The notes under the pieces were generated by a model. It had not been told where the DNA came from. It did not search any database and was given only the letters and a program-made list of their open reading frames with translations. A stretch of DNA of 64,000 bases, from NCBI GenBank assembly GCA_947359465.1, contig OX375878.1, positions 91,796,377 to 91,860,376 of the forward strand, in the 5' to 3' direction. The position numbers were made by a program, and so were the translations under genes. Origin of the DNA: Metellina segmentata. Lineage: Eukaryota > Arthropoda > Arachnida > Araneae > Tetragnathidae. Each line of letters starts with the position of its first letter. Position 1 is the first letter of the stretch. Below, one piece after another: positions 27,601 to 63,590 of the stretch.

Positions 27601-30600
27601 GCACTACAGAATATGAAAGAGAAGGAAAATAATTTCTGTTTTCTAAGGGCTCAGAAGCATTACATTGCCAGTGTTTAATATCTTTTGAAGAAGTCCTTCA
27701 GTTTATCTATCCTTAAAAGTTTATCCTGTCTTGGTCCTCTTGAAAGTGTTCGACAAGTATTAGAAGTTGCAAAAGCAGTGCCTTGGAATGTCCCGACAGA
27801 CATACTACTGGATGAGTGGAAATTACTCCAAAGAGAATTTGAGGAAGAAGGATCTAGAATGAAGTCAATTGATGTTTATTGCAACCAGTTCTTCAGACTG
27901 CGAGATATTAGTGGTGTGTATCCTAAGTACCCAGTTCAGTCAAAGCTAGTGAAGGCTGCTCTGTCACTTTCTCATGGTAGTGCTGACATTGAATGTGGCT
28001 TCTCAGCCTCAGGAAGAGCTTTGACAGGAGACAGAGCATCAATGTCAGAGCGCACACTCAATGCATTGATGACAGTTAAAAGTAGCTTGGCAAATTTTGG
28101 CAATCAACCTTATTTGATGCTGATCACATCAAAGCTAATGCATATGGGAAGTGTTGCATATAAAGCCTACAATGCCTATTTAGAAGATATAAAATGTAAG
28201 GCACAAGAAAAATTAGAGAAGGATAAGAAAGAAAAAGATAGACTGTGAGCAGAGAAAAAACATTTAAAGCAGCTGGCAAAGAAAAAAAAAGGTGACTGAA
28301 GAAGAACAACGAAAACTTAAAATTATGCATAAGGAAGAGGATGAGGCGTTGGACAGTGCTTCAAAATTACTAAAGAAAGCCAATGATAGGCTCTATAAGG
28401 CAATAAAAAATAAAGATTTTAAGGAAGTAGCACTTTCTCAAGCAATGATTGATTGATCAGCAAAAGTCTCAGATGATGCTGGTCAGCAAAGACAGACTTT
28501 AAAAAATACACATTCATCTACTGAGAAGAAGGAAAAAAAAAATTAATTTCAGACTTTTTCAACAACAAAAAATGAGACATCTTTTTTAAAGGGGGGGGAA
28601 AAATTCTTCAAGCTGTGTCAAAAATAAACAAATTAAAAAAAATCATAATTACGATTTTTTTATTTTTATGTTAATATTTTAAAATGATGTACGTTTTAAA
28701 TAAAGAAAATAAAAATATTCTTCCAAAGAAAGAAAGGTAAAGATAGGGGTGGCTGGGGGGGGGATCTTTTTCTTTTCTATCTTTATACTTGGATTTTTTT
28801 TAGCGTTTTTATTATTTGTCCCTTTTTTGCTCAATTAGTCACTTTTTTAGACCTTGAAACCTGTTAGGAGCCCTGCTTTTACTAATTGCATCACAACTGT
28901 TAAAAGTTGTTAAGGCCCTTAAAATGTATGGCGGTCCCATGTGCAAAGGTGTGGCTTTAGACCAAGCAAAAAGGTTAAGCACTCTCAGTTGTGACCAGTA
29001 CTTTGGGAGAGCAACCTCCTTAGCTGCCATGTAATAATATTGTTTTAACTCTGTACCAATAGTATATTTTAAAATAATTCTGATTTTTATGCATCAGACC
29101 ATTTTAATCAATGTAAATTTCACATCCCCTTTATGCAGTGCCAGCTAAGATTTTTTAACACATCGCACTTTAACACATTACTAATTGTAGAATAAATTGA
29201 ATAGTGGTTTTACTTCATATGAAAGTTTTGTAAAGAAATGTATTCAACATAAATTTCAGAACATAACAGTATCTAACCTCTACTTTAAAAAATGACTGAA
29301 TAAATTTGAAATATGACCAAAGCCTGCATGCATGCTAAGAATGGGCTTTATTATAAGTTTGTTAATCTTAATGCAACTTATGATAAATTATGTTAATATA
29401 ATTCGTAATCTTTCTGTGGAATAATTATTAGTAATTCTTAAGATAATTCTTTAGTAAAAGTATTACAGTACTTTATACCAACTATTTTAAACTGTGAATT
29501 GACAATAGTTTCTTTGCCTTCAATCTAGGTTTGTTGAAAGTTGTAAATAGATGCCGGAATTTGACTGAATTAGATATCAGTGATTGTCCAAAGCTGACAC
29601 ATACTTCATTTGAGGCATTAGTTAAGAATTGTTCTAAGCTGGAGCATTTGCATTCTAGTCGTGCATATAACATTCCTACTGATAGCAACAGGTAGTATAT
29701 CCATCCTTATGTTTGTCTATTGAAGCTTCTGTGAATTGCAAAAACTGAAAAGCATACTAAATAAATTTATTGCTGTATTGTTCATTAAAACGAAATGGTG
29801 AAAAGCATTTTGTTTGCATGATTTAAATTCAATTAGTTTTTTTGTGTAAAGAAGTAACTCTGCTCATAGGTGAATAATCAATCAGATGCTTCAGAAAATA
29901 TTATATTGGTTTAAAACTTGTGCATCAATTTTGTACTTAAATTAGAATTAGAAGAGCTGGAATTTAATAAACCTATTTCTGAAAGTTTATATAAAGTATC
30001 CATGTATCACCATGTGTGATACCTAAATATAGTTTTCAATAACAAAAAATCATTGGAAGGTTCTATTGTGAAATGCTGTAGGTTCTGTTGAAATCAAACA
30101 AAGAGCAATTCTATGCACATTTTTTATTTAATAAATTATACTTTTTTTGTGTGAAAATTTTCACTTTAGTGCTTTAATCTGAAATGTTATGTACTTCAAT
30201 ATAATAAAATCACTTGCCATGAGGTTGAATCTGAGAGTTTTATGCAATAGACGCGTGAAAGTTTTCTTCAATGAAAGCTATTTATCAATGAAAACATTTT
30301 AATATTTTTAGGGAGCCCATAAGTTCCTAGTAAAATAAATTGAATAGCTTCTATGTTTCCTTTCCTGAATAGCAGATAAATTTATTTGTAAGTTACAAAT
30401 AACTTAGATCATGTACCATAACAAGATAACTTGAAAATGAGTAAAAAATTAATGTTTACTTTCTGATTATATAAAAAATTGCTATTTTTTTGTATTGTAT
30501 AACTAATCTAATTTATATTTCAGGTTGTTGAAAACTATGCCAAATTTCAAGAAATTGGAAATTTTCCGAACATTGACTGATGAAGCTCTTGCCGCACTGC

Positions 30601-30710
30601 GTGAATATATGCCACATGTTCAAATAAACCAAAATGTGTTTTCAACAATTGCAAGGCCAACTACTGGTATACGAAGAACTAGTATCTGGGGCTTAAGTAC
30701 TAGGGAGTAA
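12476..30710 (+). CDS. SKP2: SKP2: F-box and leucine-rich-repeat substrate receptor of SCF ubiquitin ligase
   Basis: SKP2 binds SKP1 through its F-box and presents substrates such as CDK inhibitors to the CUL1-RBX1 ubiquitin ligase. Ten exons join in frame: 12476-12680, 16524-16626, 17759-17867, 18358-18472, 18916-18959, 21064-21198, 23414-23512, 24219-24346, 29529-29691 and 30524-30710. They give 429 residues (human about 424). A basic, polar N-terminal region (about 1-103) has KRKQ and QQQQQ stretches. The F-box follows (about 104-150; DEIILHIFRYLP, VCKRW, SLWRKYD), then leucine-rich repeats (about 190-385; LDLS, LNMAMC, LNLSGN, LDISDC). The C-terminal tail ...VQINQNVFSTIARPTTG and IWGL is diagnostic of SKP2. 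The start exon was not found: there is an in-frame stop at 12471 and no upstream ATG in the first visible exon. Introns hold Helitrons, a foldback and a 4-kb hAT element. Confidence 0.93.
13403..16333. mobile_element. Foldback element with long inverted arms in SKP2 intron
   Basis: The left end GGGTCATTCCATATG and the right end (reverse complement of CATAGAATGACAC) are imperfect inverted repeats. Further inverted matches pair 13466-13505 with 16228-16260 (both containing a GATAGACATGG core) and 14125-14170 with about 16110-16165 (TTCTAATGATRGCAT...). A Helitron (14541-15455) sits in the centre. The end resembles the 36524-39317 element (GGGTCATTCCACATC). No transposase frame is intact. Confidence 0.7.
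14541..15455 (-). mobile_element. Helitron, non-autonomous, inside the foldback
   Basis: Read on the minus strand it begins TCTCTGTATTAAAA after an A and ends GCAGTCTAG. The interior (15065-15420) is about 80-85% similar by eye to 20400-20800 (shared ATGTCCTGATTTTTCCC, AACTTGACGAG, GACACTTAATAAA). The terminal hairpin is degraded. Confidence 0.55.
16524..16626 (+). CDS. SKP2: SKP2 exon (linker, QQQQQ)
   Basis: Acceptor atttttag-type (tttaattttag), donor gtatgt. It encodes DEIPEPSNEQELATAREKF and RQQQQQSHIMGI, ending in phase 1, which is completed as Asp by the next exon. Confidence 0.85.
16790..17480. repeat. Unclassified repeat-like stretch in SKP2 intron
   Basis: It opens with CCGTATAATTCCAAATATAAG, reminiscent of the terminus of a small TIR element, and is followed by a less AT-rich block (16935-17340) unlike the surrounding intron. 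No coding similarity was recognised and no right terminus was found. Confidence 0.3.
17759..17867 (+). CDS. SKP2: SKP2 exon encoding the F-box core
   Basis: Acceptor tttctttcag, donor gtatca. It encodes LFSKVSDEIILHIFRYLP then IRCSAVCKRWRNI, matching the L-P-D-E/I-F-x-x-L-P and VCKRW pattern of F-boxes that contact SKP1. Confidence 0.93.
18358..18472 (+). CDS. SKP2: SKP2 exon, end of F-box and linker
   Basis: Acceptor ccttgcag, donor gtcagt. It encodes SYDDSLWRKYDFGRRLIKPG, the usual D-x-LW segment closing an F-box, then VNVLRIAMSE (phase 0 end). Confidence 0.92.
18916..18959 (+). CDS. SKP2: SKP2 microexon before LRRs
   Basis: A 44-bp exon between tattgcag and gtatga. It encodes IKYPIFSPAFLQKP plus AG. 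Despite its small size, its phase (0 in, 2 out) is exactly that required by both neighbours. Confidence 0.88.
20287..20808 (-). mobile_element. Helitron, non-autonomous, in SKP2 intron
   Basis: On the minus strand it starts TCTCTATATTAAAAAAAAG and ends with the hairpin gggggcggagccccc followed by CTAG and then T (20287 side). The same hairpin type ends the element at 1-320. This is a clean Helitron signature: 5' TC, 3' hairpin plus CTAG, host T. Confidence 0.75.
21064..21198 (+). CDS. SKP2: SKP2 exon, LRR 1-2
   Basis: Acceptor cttcttccag, donor gtaaga. It encodes LSPVQYLDLSMVTVTSAGLA and IHLKKLSLEYCILNEICL, two leucine-rich-repeat strands of the cysteine-containing type. Confidence 0.92.
21558..22642 (-). 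mobile_element. Helitron, non-autonomous (GCCACTGCGTGGC hairpin family), copy 1
   Basis: On the minus strand it begins after an A with TCTCTACTATTATAAAAGG, a textbook Helitron 5' end. It ends with the hairpin AGCCACGCAGTGGCT, then CTAG... and T. An internal stretch (AGGAGATA...AAAGAACTGTGACT) occurs twice, at 21728 and 22228, so the copy carries a partial internal duplication with other sequence in between. It is homologous to 41794-42379 and 51421-51502. Confidence 0.8.
23414..23512 (+). CDS. SKP2: SKP2 exon, LRR
   Basis: Acceptor tgtttttcag, donor gtaaga. It encodes NIAQNKQLTVLNMAMCIGLT then GLRAIAIHCD, one complete LRR. Confidence 0.92.
24219..24346 (+). CDS. SKP2: SKP2 exon, LRR
   Basis: Acceptor attttatag, donor gtatgt. 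It encodes LTEWNLAWTNLSRFTLL then SLKRLNLSGNRVSLDDE, ending in phase 1. Confidence 0.92.
25170..26095. repeat. Foreign block inside hAT element, unclassified
   Basis: The hAT N-terminal region is broken by about 0.9 kb of GC-richer DNA that the shorter hAT copy (8520-10355) lacks, although that copy's own deletion also spans this site. It includes GTCTCCGTATCCAGAGGGTT at about 26046. A similar TATGCAGAGGGTTAAAT occurs near 11914, suggesting a dispersed repeat. No coding similarity was recognised. Confidence 0.35.
26137..28248 (+). pseudogene. hAT transposase remnant
   Basis: The segments are: FFSESQFLQKINDSLL and INIGTCNIHTIHNAFLKDL (interrupted at about 26315 by a nested element); WPKRWSTCKQIQEDL, then HCSSRWLSLKPAAERLLEQW (27030-27278); and after a region with stops and frameshifts (27300-27680), an open stretch of 187 codons (27685-28248) with SADIECGFSASGRALTGDR, MSERTLNALMTVKSSLANFG and a charged coiled-coil-like tail. 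RW-x-SL and AD-E--FS are typical of hAT transposases; the latter belongs to the C-terminal dimerisation domain. It cannot encode a full enzyme as it stands. Confidence 0.85.
26315..27096. mobile_element. Small TIR element nested in the hAT transposase
   Basis: Ends CAGGGTGGTAACA and (reverse complement) CAGGGTGGCAACA are inverted repeats. Just inside both ends the word CAGGGAA recurs (AATCAGGGAATTCTCAGG; ATATCAGGGAAC). It splits the reading frame between FTIHT and the WPKRW segment. The flanking tcaca may be a short target duplication. A related element with the same CTGGAA/CAGGGAA style lies at 42418-42985. Confidence 0.7.
29529..29691 (+). CDS. SKP2: SKP2 exon, LRR
   Basis: Acceptor tcaatctag, donor gtagta. 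It encodes LLKVVNRCRNLTELDISDCP, KLTHTSFEALVKNCSKLEHL and AYNIPTDSN. It ends in phase 2 and joins the final exon as Arg. Confidence 0.93.
30524..30710 (+). CDS. SKP2: SKP2 terminal coding exon
   Basis: Acceptor tatatttcag. It encodes LLKTMPNFKKLEIFRTLTD, ALREYMPHVQINQNVFSTIA, RPTTGIRRTSIWGLSTRE and stop TAA at 30708-30710. The NxFSTIARPTxG block and the IWG motif are the signature of the SKP2 C-terminus, which folds back over the LRR concave face in the known structure. Confidence 0.96.
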
Positions 30711-30817
30711 ATGTATGTATGATTTGCACATTTGTGTATGAATTTTTTTTATTCTAGTAGAGAAAAGACGAAACTTAACATTTGGAATCAATTGTACATC
30801 GTTTATTATATAAACTA

Positions 30818-31571
30818 CTAGCTGAATAACCTGGCGTTGCTCGGGTTGAAATGGTTAAATGTTGATTGAAAATTGAATTAGAATAATCACTTTTCTTGCA
30901 TCTAACTTAGTTTTAACTTTTGCATAGCTACTTTAAATTTACTTTGAATGCAAATATATACATTTAATTCTTGAATAATATATTTCAATAAGCAAAAGAC
31001 TATGACAGTCACAAACTGAAACGAAATTCCAATGGGAAAAATGCAGAATTCTGAAAACAAAAGGTGTGCAAAGTGTCGAATTTCGACTTCATGAGCTGAA
31101 ATAGAGCAATCCGAAAAAAGACAGAAAAGTATTCATAAAGATGATAATGATTTATGAAATTTAGTAATGCTCAAATATGACTGCAACATTTCCCTGTGTT
31201 AACTCAAATACAAAACCCCTGTAGAAGAAGTTGAATATTTTAATTATTACTTGAATAGCGTTTCTTGTGACAAAGTTATGGTTGTAGAGAAAAACGCGCT
31301 TCCAAAATTAGAACCATTTTATCCTTTCAGTTTCCTGTAGAACCTGTTTTCTTGTCCATATCCATTTATTGCAGGAAAACAAACTTAAGATTTAAAAATT
31401 GGGGCTTCGAGGGACAATTTTCATGGTTGTATGTCCTACAGATTCGAAAGTAATAGCCTATGTTTTCCGCGATGTTCTAAAGTATAAATACCAAATTTGG
31501 CGTGGATTCAAACAGTGTAGATTTATATAGAAAATTCCCCCCCCCCCACTCACATTCTTTTTTATATATAG
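30818..31571 (-). mobile_element. Helitron just downstream of SKP2 stop codon
   Basis: On the minus strand it begins after AA with TCTATATATAAAAAAG, a typical Helitron 5' end. It ends CCCGAGCAACGCCAGG... (imperfect stem), TTATTCAGCTAG and then T. It begins 108 bp after the SKP2 stop codon, so it probably lies in the 3' UTR or immediately beyond it. The interior matches the element at 49664-52160. Confidence 0.75.
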
Positions 31572-31684
31572 ATTCATCATGTTAGTTGACTTTTATGGTA
31601 GGTAAAATGTTCTATCCCAAAATAGCAGCATATCCATATTTATGAAAATAAAATATTTATGTAAGTTTACCTGTAAAGAAAATA

Positions 31685-32261
31685 CAAGTGACCCTCTTAT
31701 AACACGGTCAAATGGTACCGTGTTATAAGGAAACTGCTATACGAAACATGGGGGTTCTTACAATTTTGTATATTTGGTACTGTGTTATATGGAAACCGTG
31801 CTATAGGATAGTTCGTGTTGTATAGAAACTGTGTTAAGCGAAACTTAGGAATTATATAAAAGTAGAGATTGCGTTCCGTGTAATAAGGAAACTAAAACCG
31901 TGTTATACGGAGTGCTAAAAACATAGAAAAAGTTAATGTATTTATTTGTATTTTAAATAAAGTTACATAAGGGATCATTAAATAATATAAGTAAATTCAT
32001 ATTCGTTTAAAAAACATTTTAACTGTATTAAACCGTTTGGATGTGTATAGGGCACACACAATACAGACAGACAGAATTAAACAGAACAGATAGAACAAGA
32101 CATCTGAAAAAAATCTAATAGGTCTTTATTTAACCATCCAGTTGACCAACAATACGTAGAAATTAAACTGTGTTATACAGAAACTTTTTCCGTGTTATAC
32201 GAGGGTCGTCACAATTTTAGTACCATGTTGTAGAGAATCCGTGTTATAAAAGGGTCACCTG
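31685..32261. mobile_element. Short TIR element (Tc1/mariner or pogo-type MITE, TA TSD)
   Basis: Inverted ends CAAGTGACCCTCTTATAAC and (reverse complement) CAGGTGACCCTTTTATAAC are flanked by TA on both sides. GTGTTATA(A/C) words recur along both arms. There is no coding capacity at 577 bp. Confidence 0.85.
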
Positions 32262-32321
32262 TACTACCAACTTTCAACTGATGGCCCTTATGTAAACCTG
32301 AAATTCTTGAATGATTTTCAG

Positions 32322-33036
32322 TTTTAATGAAGTTTCACCAAGATTCAAAAGAGAAAAATTTATCAATGTTAGTACATGTTTACATATTGTCCATGGAGAG
32401 TACAATACTGCTCTGAAAGAAGCTGGATGGGACTTGAGTTCATTTTTATTTCGCCTGTATTTTCTGTTCAAAGATTTTCCTTCTCGAAGAGCAGATTGTA
32501 TGTTCCATTCTTGTTCAACTTTGTTAGGTCATGAAATTTGTTAGTACCATGTCATGAAATTAAGTTTCCAAAATTTGGTAGACACCCTGAAGATATGAGA
32601 ACATGAGGTTTTTAATTTTCTCATAATTAATGGGGAAAATTATTGCAATTGTTGTATTATTACTTCATTCTAAAGTGTCCCTGTCAAGACAAATGAAAAA
32701 CCTCATATTCCTTAGCTGTGTACCTTTGTCAAATAAAATTTAAATCTAATCTTGTAACAAGAGCTAAGATCTTGTTATCATAACTGAGCAATCTACTGTA
32801 CCATTTTAATAACTTTTACTTTGTCATACTGATGTTTTGAATCAAAATAAACATTTACACTGCAGATTAACTATTTCAATAGTTCTATAAACAGATAATT
32901 TTTTTTAATAAAGTTGTTTCTTACAGGGACTGTCAGACTAATTAGTCAGGCTGGTGTGAAATTTGAACTGAAACACCAGCACATTTTGCTGATAGAATCC
33001 TGTTATACATATCTTAATCAATATGCTGCCTTATAA
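32322..33036 (+). CDS. Spliced hAT-transposase-like segment with terminal exon; possible exonised relic
   Basis: Two open segments have good splice sites: 32322-32497 (acceptor gattttcag, donor gtatgt) and 32927-33036 (acceptor gtttcttacag, stop TAA at 33034-33036). An AATAAA follows at 33133. Joined in phase they read FKREKFINVSTCLHIVHGEY, then GWDLSSFLFRLYFLFKDFPS, RRADW, then AGVKFELKHQHILLIESCYT. INxSxCLHxVHGxY...LFKDxPxRRxDx is a pattern of some hAT-type transposases. The first acceptor needs an upstream phase-2 donor, which SKP2 exon 29529-29691 provides, so an alternative SKP2 3' end is formally possible. A decayed transposon fragment with chance splice sites is equally possible. No transcript evidence is available. 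Confidence 0.4.
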
Positions 33037-33039
33037 ACT

Positions 33040-34450
33040 GTGATACATTATTTTTTCTCTCCGATTACTACCATTCATGTAAAAGGAACATGTTTGTAAA
33101 GTATTTCTCAGTTTTATTTTAAAGATGTTCAGAATAAATGTATTTCTAACTTGACTTGTAAATTTTAATTTCTATCCAAACTGACTATTATTTAATTTGA
33201 CTCTAGTTTTTATCGTAACTCATTTATTTTTTCTTGCCCTTTCACTAAAAAAAATGATAATTGTACAAAATAACGATTTCATTGCCTTGAAAACTGTTTG
33301 ACTTGGGATTAAGTGAGTCTTGACTATAATCTGAAATTTGTTTTCTATTTCCACCAAAAACTTCTTCTTTGTTGAGCTGTTAAATGTAGCTGATCGATAT
33401 ATTTGAATGTATCATTCTGTTTAATGTTTTCTATCTATTTCTAAGAGGTTAAACATCAGTTAGAACTTAAAAAATTATATTACTGTTTTTTCAAAAGAGG
33501 AAAGAAGTTACGTGTGAAAAACATAGAGTAAGAATTAATACAAAGAATGCAGATTGTTGAAAAGTTTTGTTGTTTTTCAGAAAGCTGCACAAGTGTTTAT
33601 TATTTTCACTTTATTGTTTTTTTTTAAATATGGCTAGAGGTGTTGATTTTTTGCTTATATTTGTATGTTTATATTGCAATTTTAATGTGTGTTTGCAGTA
33701 TGAAAATGCTCAAACTTATACAAAAAGTAATGAGAAATGTAGTTTTGTTTCAGAGTTTTGTACGGATGAAAGAGTTTGTTTTTGAGAAAATATATTGTTT
33801 TTGATATATTTTGAAGTATTGCTCAATATTTTCACTTAGTATACTATCTGAAACATTCAAAATTTGCATTAACAGTTTTGAATGGTATTTCATGAGTAGT
33901 TTTTCTTTTCTATCAATCATTTATCCCATATTTTCCTCGGAAAACAGAAATAATTGGGCAATTCATTTCAGCTTATGTGATTGGTGTTTTTAGTTTTAAG
34001 GTTTTATACATTTAGTCAATGGTTACAGAATTTCCTCTGTGTTTTAATTTATTTGTGATGTACACAAGCCAAAATGTGTTCACTATTTCAGAGCTGCAGA
34101 TGAATACTGACTCATTACTTTGATGATAAGTCAATTAAGTGCCTTATATTTGTGAAATTCCCCAATGAAGATTTGTACTCTTTGTGTATACTTAAATGCA
34201 ATAAATATTTTTCAACAATGTTTTTATGTATATATTGCAGTTAAATTTTTATCAGATTTTTTCAAATTTTAATTTGTGAACTCAAACACATTCCAATGGA
34301 GTAGAATTGATATTTATTGAATAATTTGATATTGCTGAGAAATGGACATTAATTTTTTTGGTTCAAACAGGAAAGTTAGAAAGAAATTCGAAGCATTGCA
34401 TTTTAATGCTGTACTTAGAGATGAATTTAAACATTGTAATAAAAATATAA
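33040..34450. other. Space between convergent SKP2 and FAM187-like genes
   Basis: AT-rich, with no conserved coding sequence. It probably contains the 3' UTR of the minus-strand FAM187-like gene; an AATAAA on the minus strand is at 34318-34313. Open frames at 33567-33993 are low-complexity and not convincing. Confidence 0.5.
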
Positions 34451-61743
<27,293 letters not shown>

Positions 61744-62027
61744 CTAAATAAATAATTAAACACAAATATTAATGTTCCTACCTATATTATGTGTTGAAGA
61801 ACAACGACGTAACTGCAAAATTGGGACGAATTTTCAAAACACACATGCATTGTATGAAATTAGCATAGTACTATATTATATTTACAACTCCCTCTTTTCT
61901 TACCTCTAAAGAGAGCGCATGTTGTTATTTATATTAATCATAAACAATATTCTTAGTGTTTTGTAAATAAATTGATGAAATCCAATTGCGTCATTTTTCT
62001 TGCGGGACCGCGATGTAATTTCGACAA

Positions 62028-62070
<43 letters not shown>
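62028..62070. repeat. (TG)n-(AG)n microsatellite
   Basis: A run of TG units passing directly into about 14 AG units, upstream of the first recognised FAM187-like exon. Confidence 0.97.
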
Positions 62071-62073
<3 letters not shown>

Positions 62074-62584
62074 TTTATATTCTAAGTTCTTATTAACCCA
62101 CTGAAGGATATTATGCTATTTTTTTTTTAGTATCATGGATGGAGAGTTAATGCCTAAAATGAATGCATTTCATGCAATAAAATTTTTTGTAAATTTAGTC
62201 ACCGATTTGTTTTGCCTTTTTTATCACAACACATAATGACCAAAGAACAGCATTTATTGATTTAAAAGAAAGATTATACTGTCCAAGAAGGTCAAAACTG
62301 GTTAAAAGTCATGCAAGGAAGACTGTAGGTTACAGAACGGATATATGCGTGTGAACTCTAAGGGTTCAGGGACATTTATCTTGCATCTAGAGCAGTACTT
62401 GACATAAGAATATCAAGTGAAAAATATTTATAAGTTAGTTTCAATGCATTGAGAATATTACACAAACTTTAATCCTTTCAGAGGAGGTGGGATACCGGAC
62501 TTTCCACCTCAGCGGAAAGTGTAAATGACTCAAAATTATGCATCCATCCTTGTGATTATTTTTTATTGTTGCTATCTACAGAAA

Positions 62585-62765
62585 TTGCAATGTCTGTAAC
62601 TCAGTGGGTCCCGGGTTCGAATCCTGGTTTGCAAGCGTATGCATGTTGGTGATTGTCCATGTTATGAGTAGTGGTGGCTGACCTACTCGGTTTTCCTTCA
62701 CAAATCAGTTAGCACTCTTTAGTGGCGAAGGCCGTAAAGGTCAATGGTACCTTAAGTAAAAAAAA
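62585..62765 (+). mobile_element. tRNA-derived SINE fragment
   Basis: AACTCAGTGGGTCCCGGGTTCGAATCC-type sequence: CTCAGTGG precedes a good B box (GGTTCGAATCC at about 62611-62621), with a body containing TGGTGGCTGACCTACTCGG and a 3' end ...GGTACCTTAAG before poly(A). It differs in body from the 56565 family. Confidence 0.55.
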
Positions 62766-63394
62766 AACTTTACGGACAGAAGAACCGTTTTTTGACGTTC
62801 ACTTTACTGTCTTATAAGAAGAAAAATTGTCTTCAATAGTCATCTGTTCACATTTGAGATAAAACCTTCCAGAAAAACCGTTTTTTAATATTTCGACCAT
62901 AAAATTGACACTTGCTTAAGTAAACTGGACAGGGCCGTGGTGTTTTTAGGAGGAAATATGCAAATTTAAATAATAAATGCAGAGAATAAGAGTAATAAAC
63001 AAATCCAAAAACTATCGAACGAAATTCTAATAGCTAGATCCCTAAACTAACTTTACCATTTTCTTCATGTGGCTGTGCCGGCAGTAGTCTAAAGTCTTTC
63101 TTGGCGTGATTATTATAATTTTCAAGGTACAACTGCTGTACTGACCGTAGTCTAAATTCTTTCTTTGCCCGTTCAAGGTACAATATTAATTTGATTCTGT
63201 TAACTAAACGGGCAAGCAATTTAGAAAAGTAAAGTGCGCAGTGGAAAATGCATGATATAGCACAGTTCATAAACAGACACAGCACGGTGGGACTTAAAAG
63301 TTTATTAATAGAAACGTATACTTTACATTAAAACAGCATCAAAAGAAATCATATAGATGACCAGTACTAGGATATGACATGTATTGATATTGTG

Positions 63395-63590
63395 ACGAAG
63401 TCTGTGACGAGGGCAAAAGCAAGAGCTCGGCGGAGAAACTGCCGAGAGGTGAAGCCGGATGCTGAGAGGTCACGCCGCGTATGAACTCAGACAGCCAGGC
63501 CGCGAGAGTTAACGAGCTAGCGGTGGGTCGAGGTATTTAGTTTCAACGGAGAGGAAGCGGAGTGTCTTTGTCGCGATGCCGACTAGGGAT
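63395..63590. other. GC-rich block, unclassified (possible LTR or promoter-like DNA)
   Basis: This is markedly GC-richer than its surroundings, with CTCGGCGGAGAAACTGCCGA (an imperfect inverted repeat), GGTCACGCCGCG and GAGGAAGCGGAG. No coding frame or paired LTR is seen in the window. Confidence 0.3.

Larger units (their letters stand above)
24861..28882 (+). mobile_element. hAT transposon, 4.0 kb, with perfect 8-bp TSD, in SKP2 intron
   Basis: Element 24869-28874 has ends AGGGCTCCTAACA...TGTTAGGAGCCCT and is flanked by gcttttac on both sides (24861-24868 and 28875-28882). The perfect 8-bp TSD is a hAT hallmark and implies a fairly recent insertion. Transposase pieces occur in order: a central part (26137-26325, NIGTCNIHTIHNAF), HCSSRWLSLKPAAERLLEQW (27030-27278), and the C-terminal dimerisation region (27685-28248). 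A foreign block (about 25170-26095) and a nested TIR element (26315-27096) interrupt it, so it is inactive. Confidence 0.92.

Noticed and set aside
33567..33993. Two ORFs rich in Phe/Leu/Cys between the convergent genes
   Set aside because: Low-complexity AT-driven frames without splice structure or conserved motifs.
62585..62640. Candidate tRNA gene (good B box GGTTCGAATCC)
   Set aside because: There is no matching acceptor stem or D-arm, and it is followed by a long body and poly(A), so it is a SINE head.
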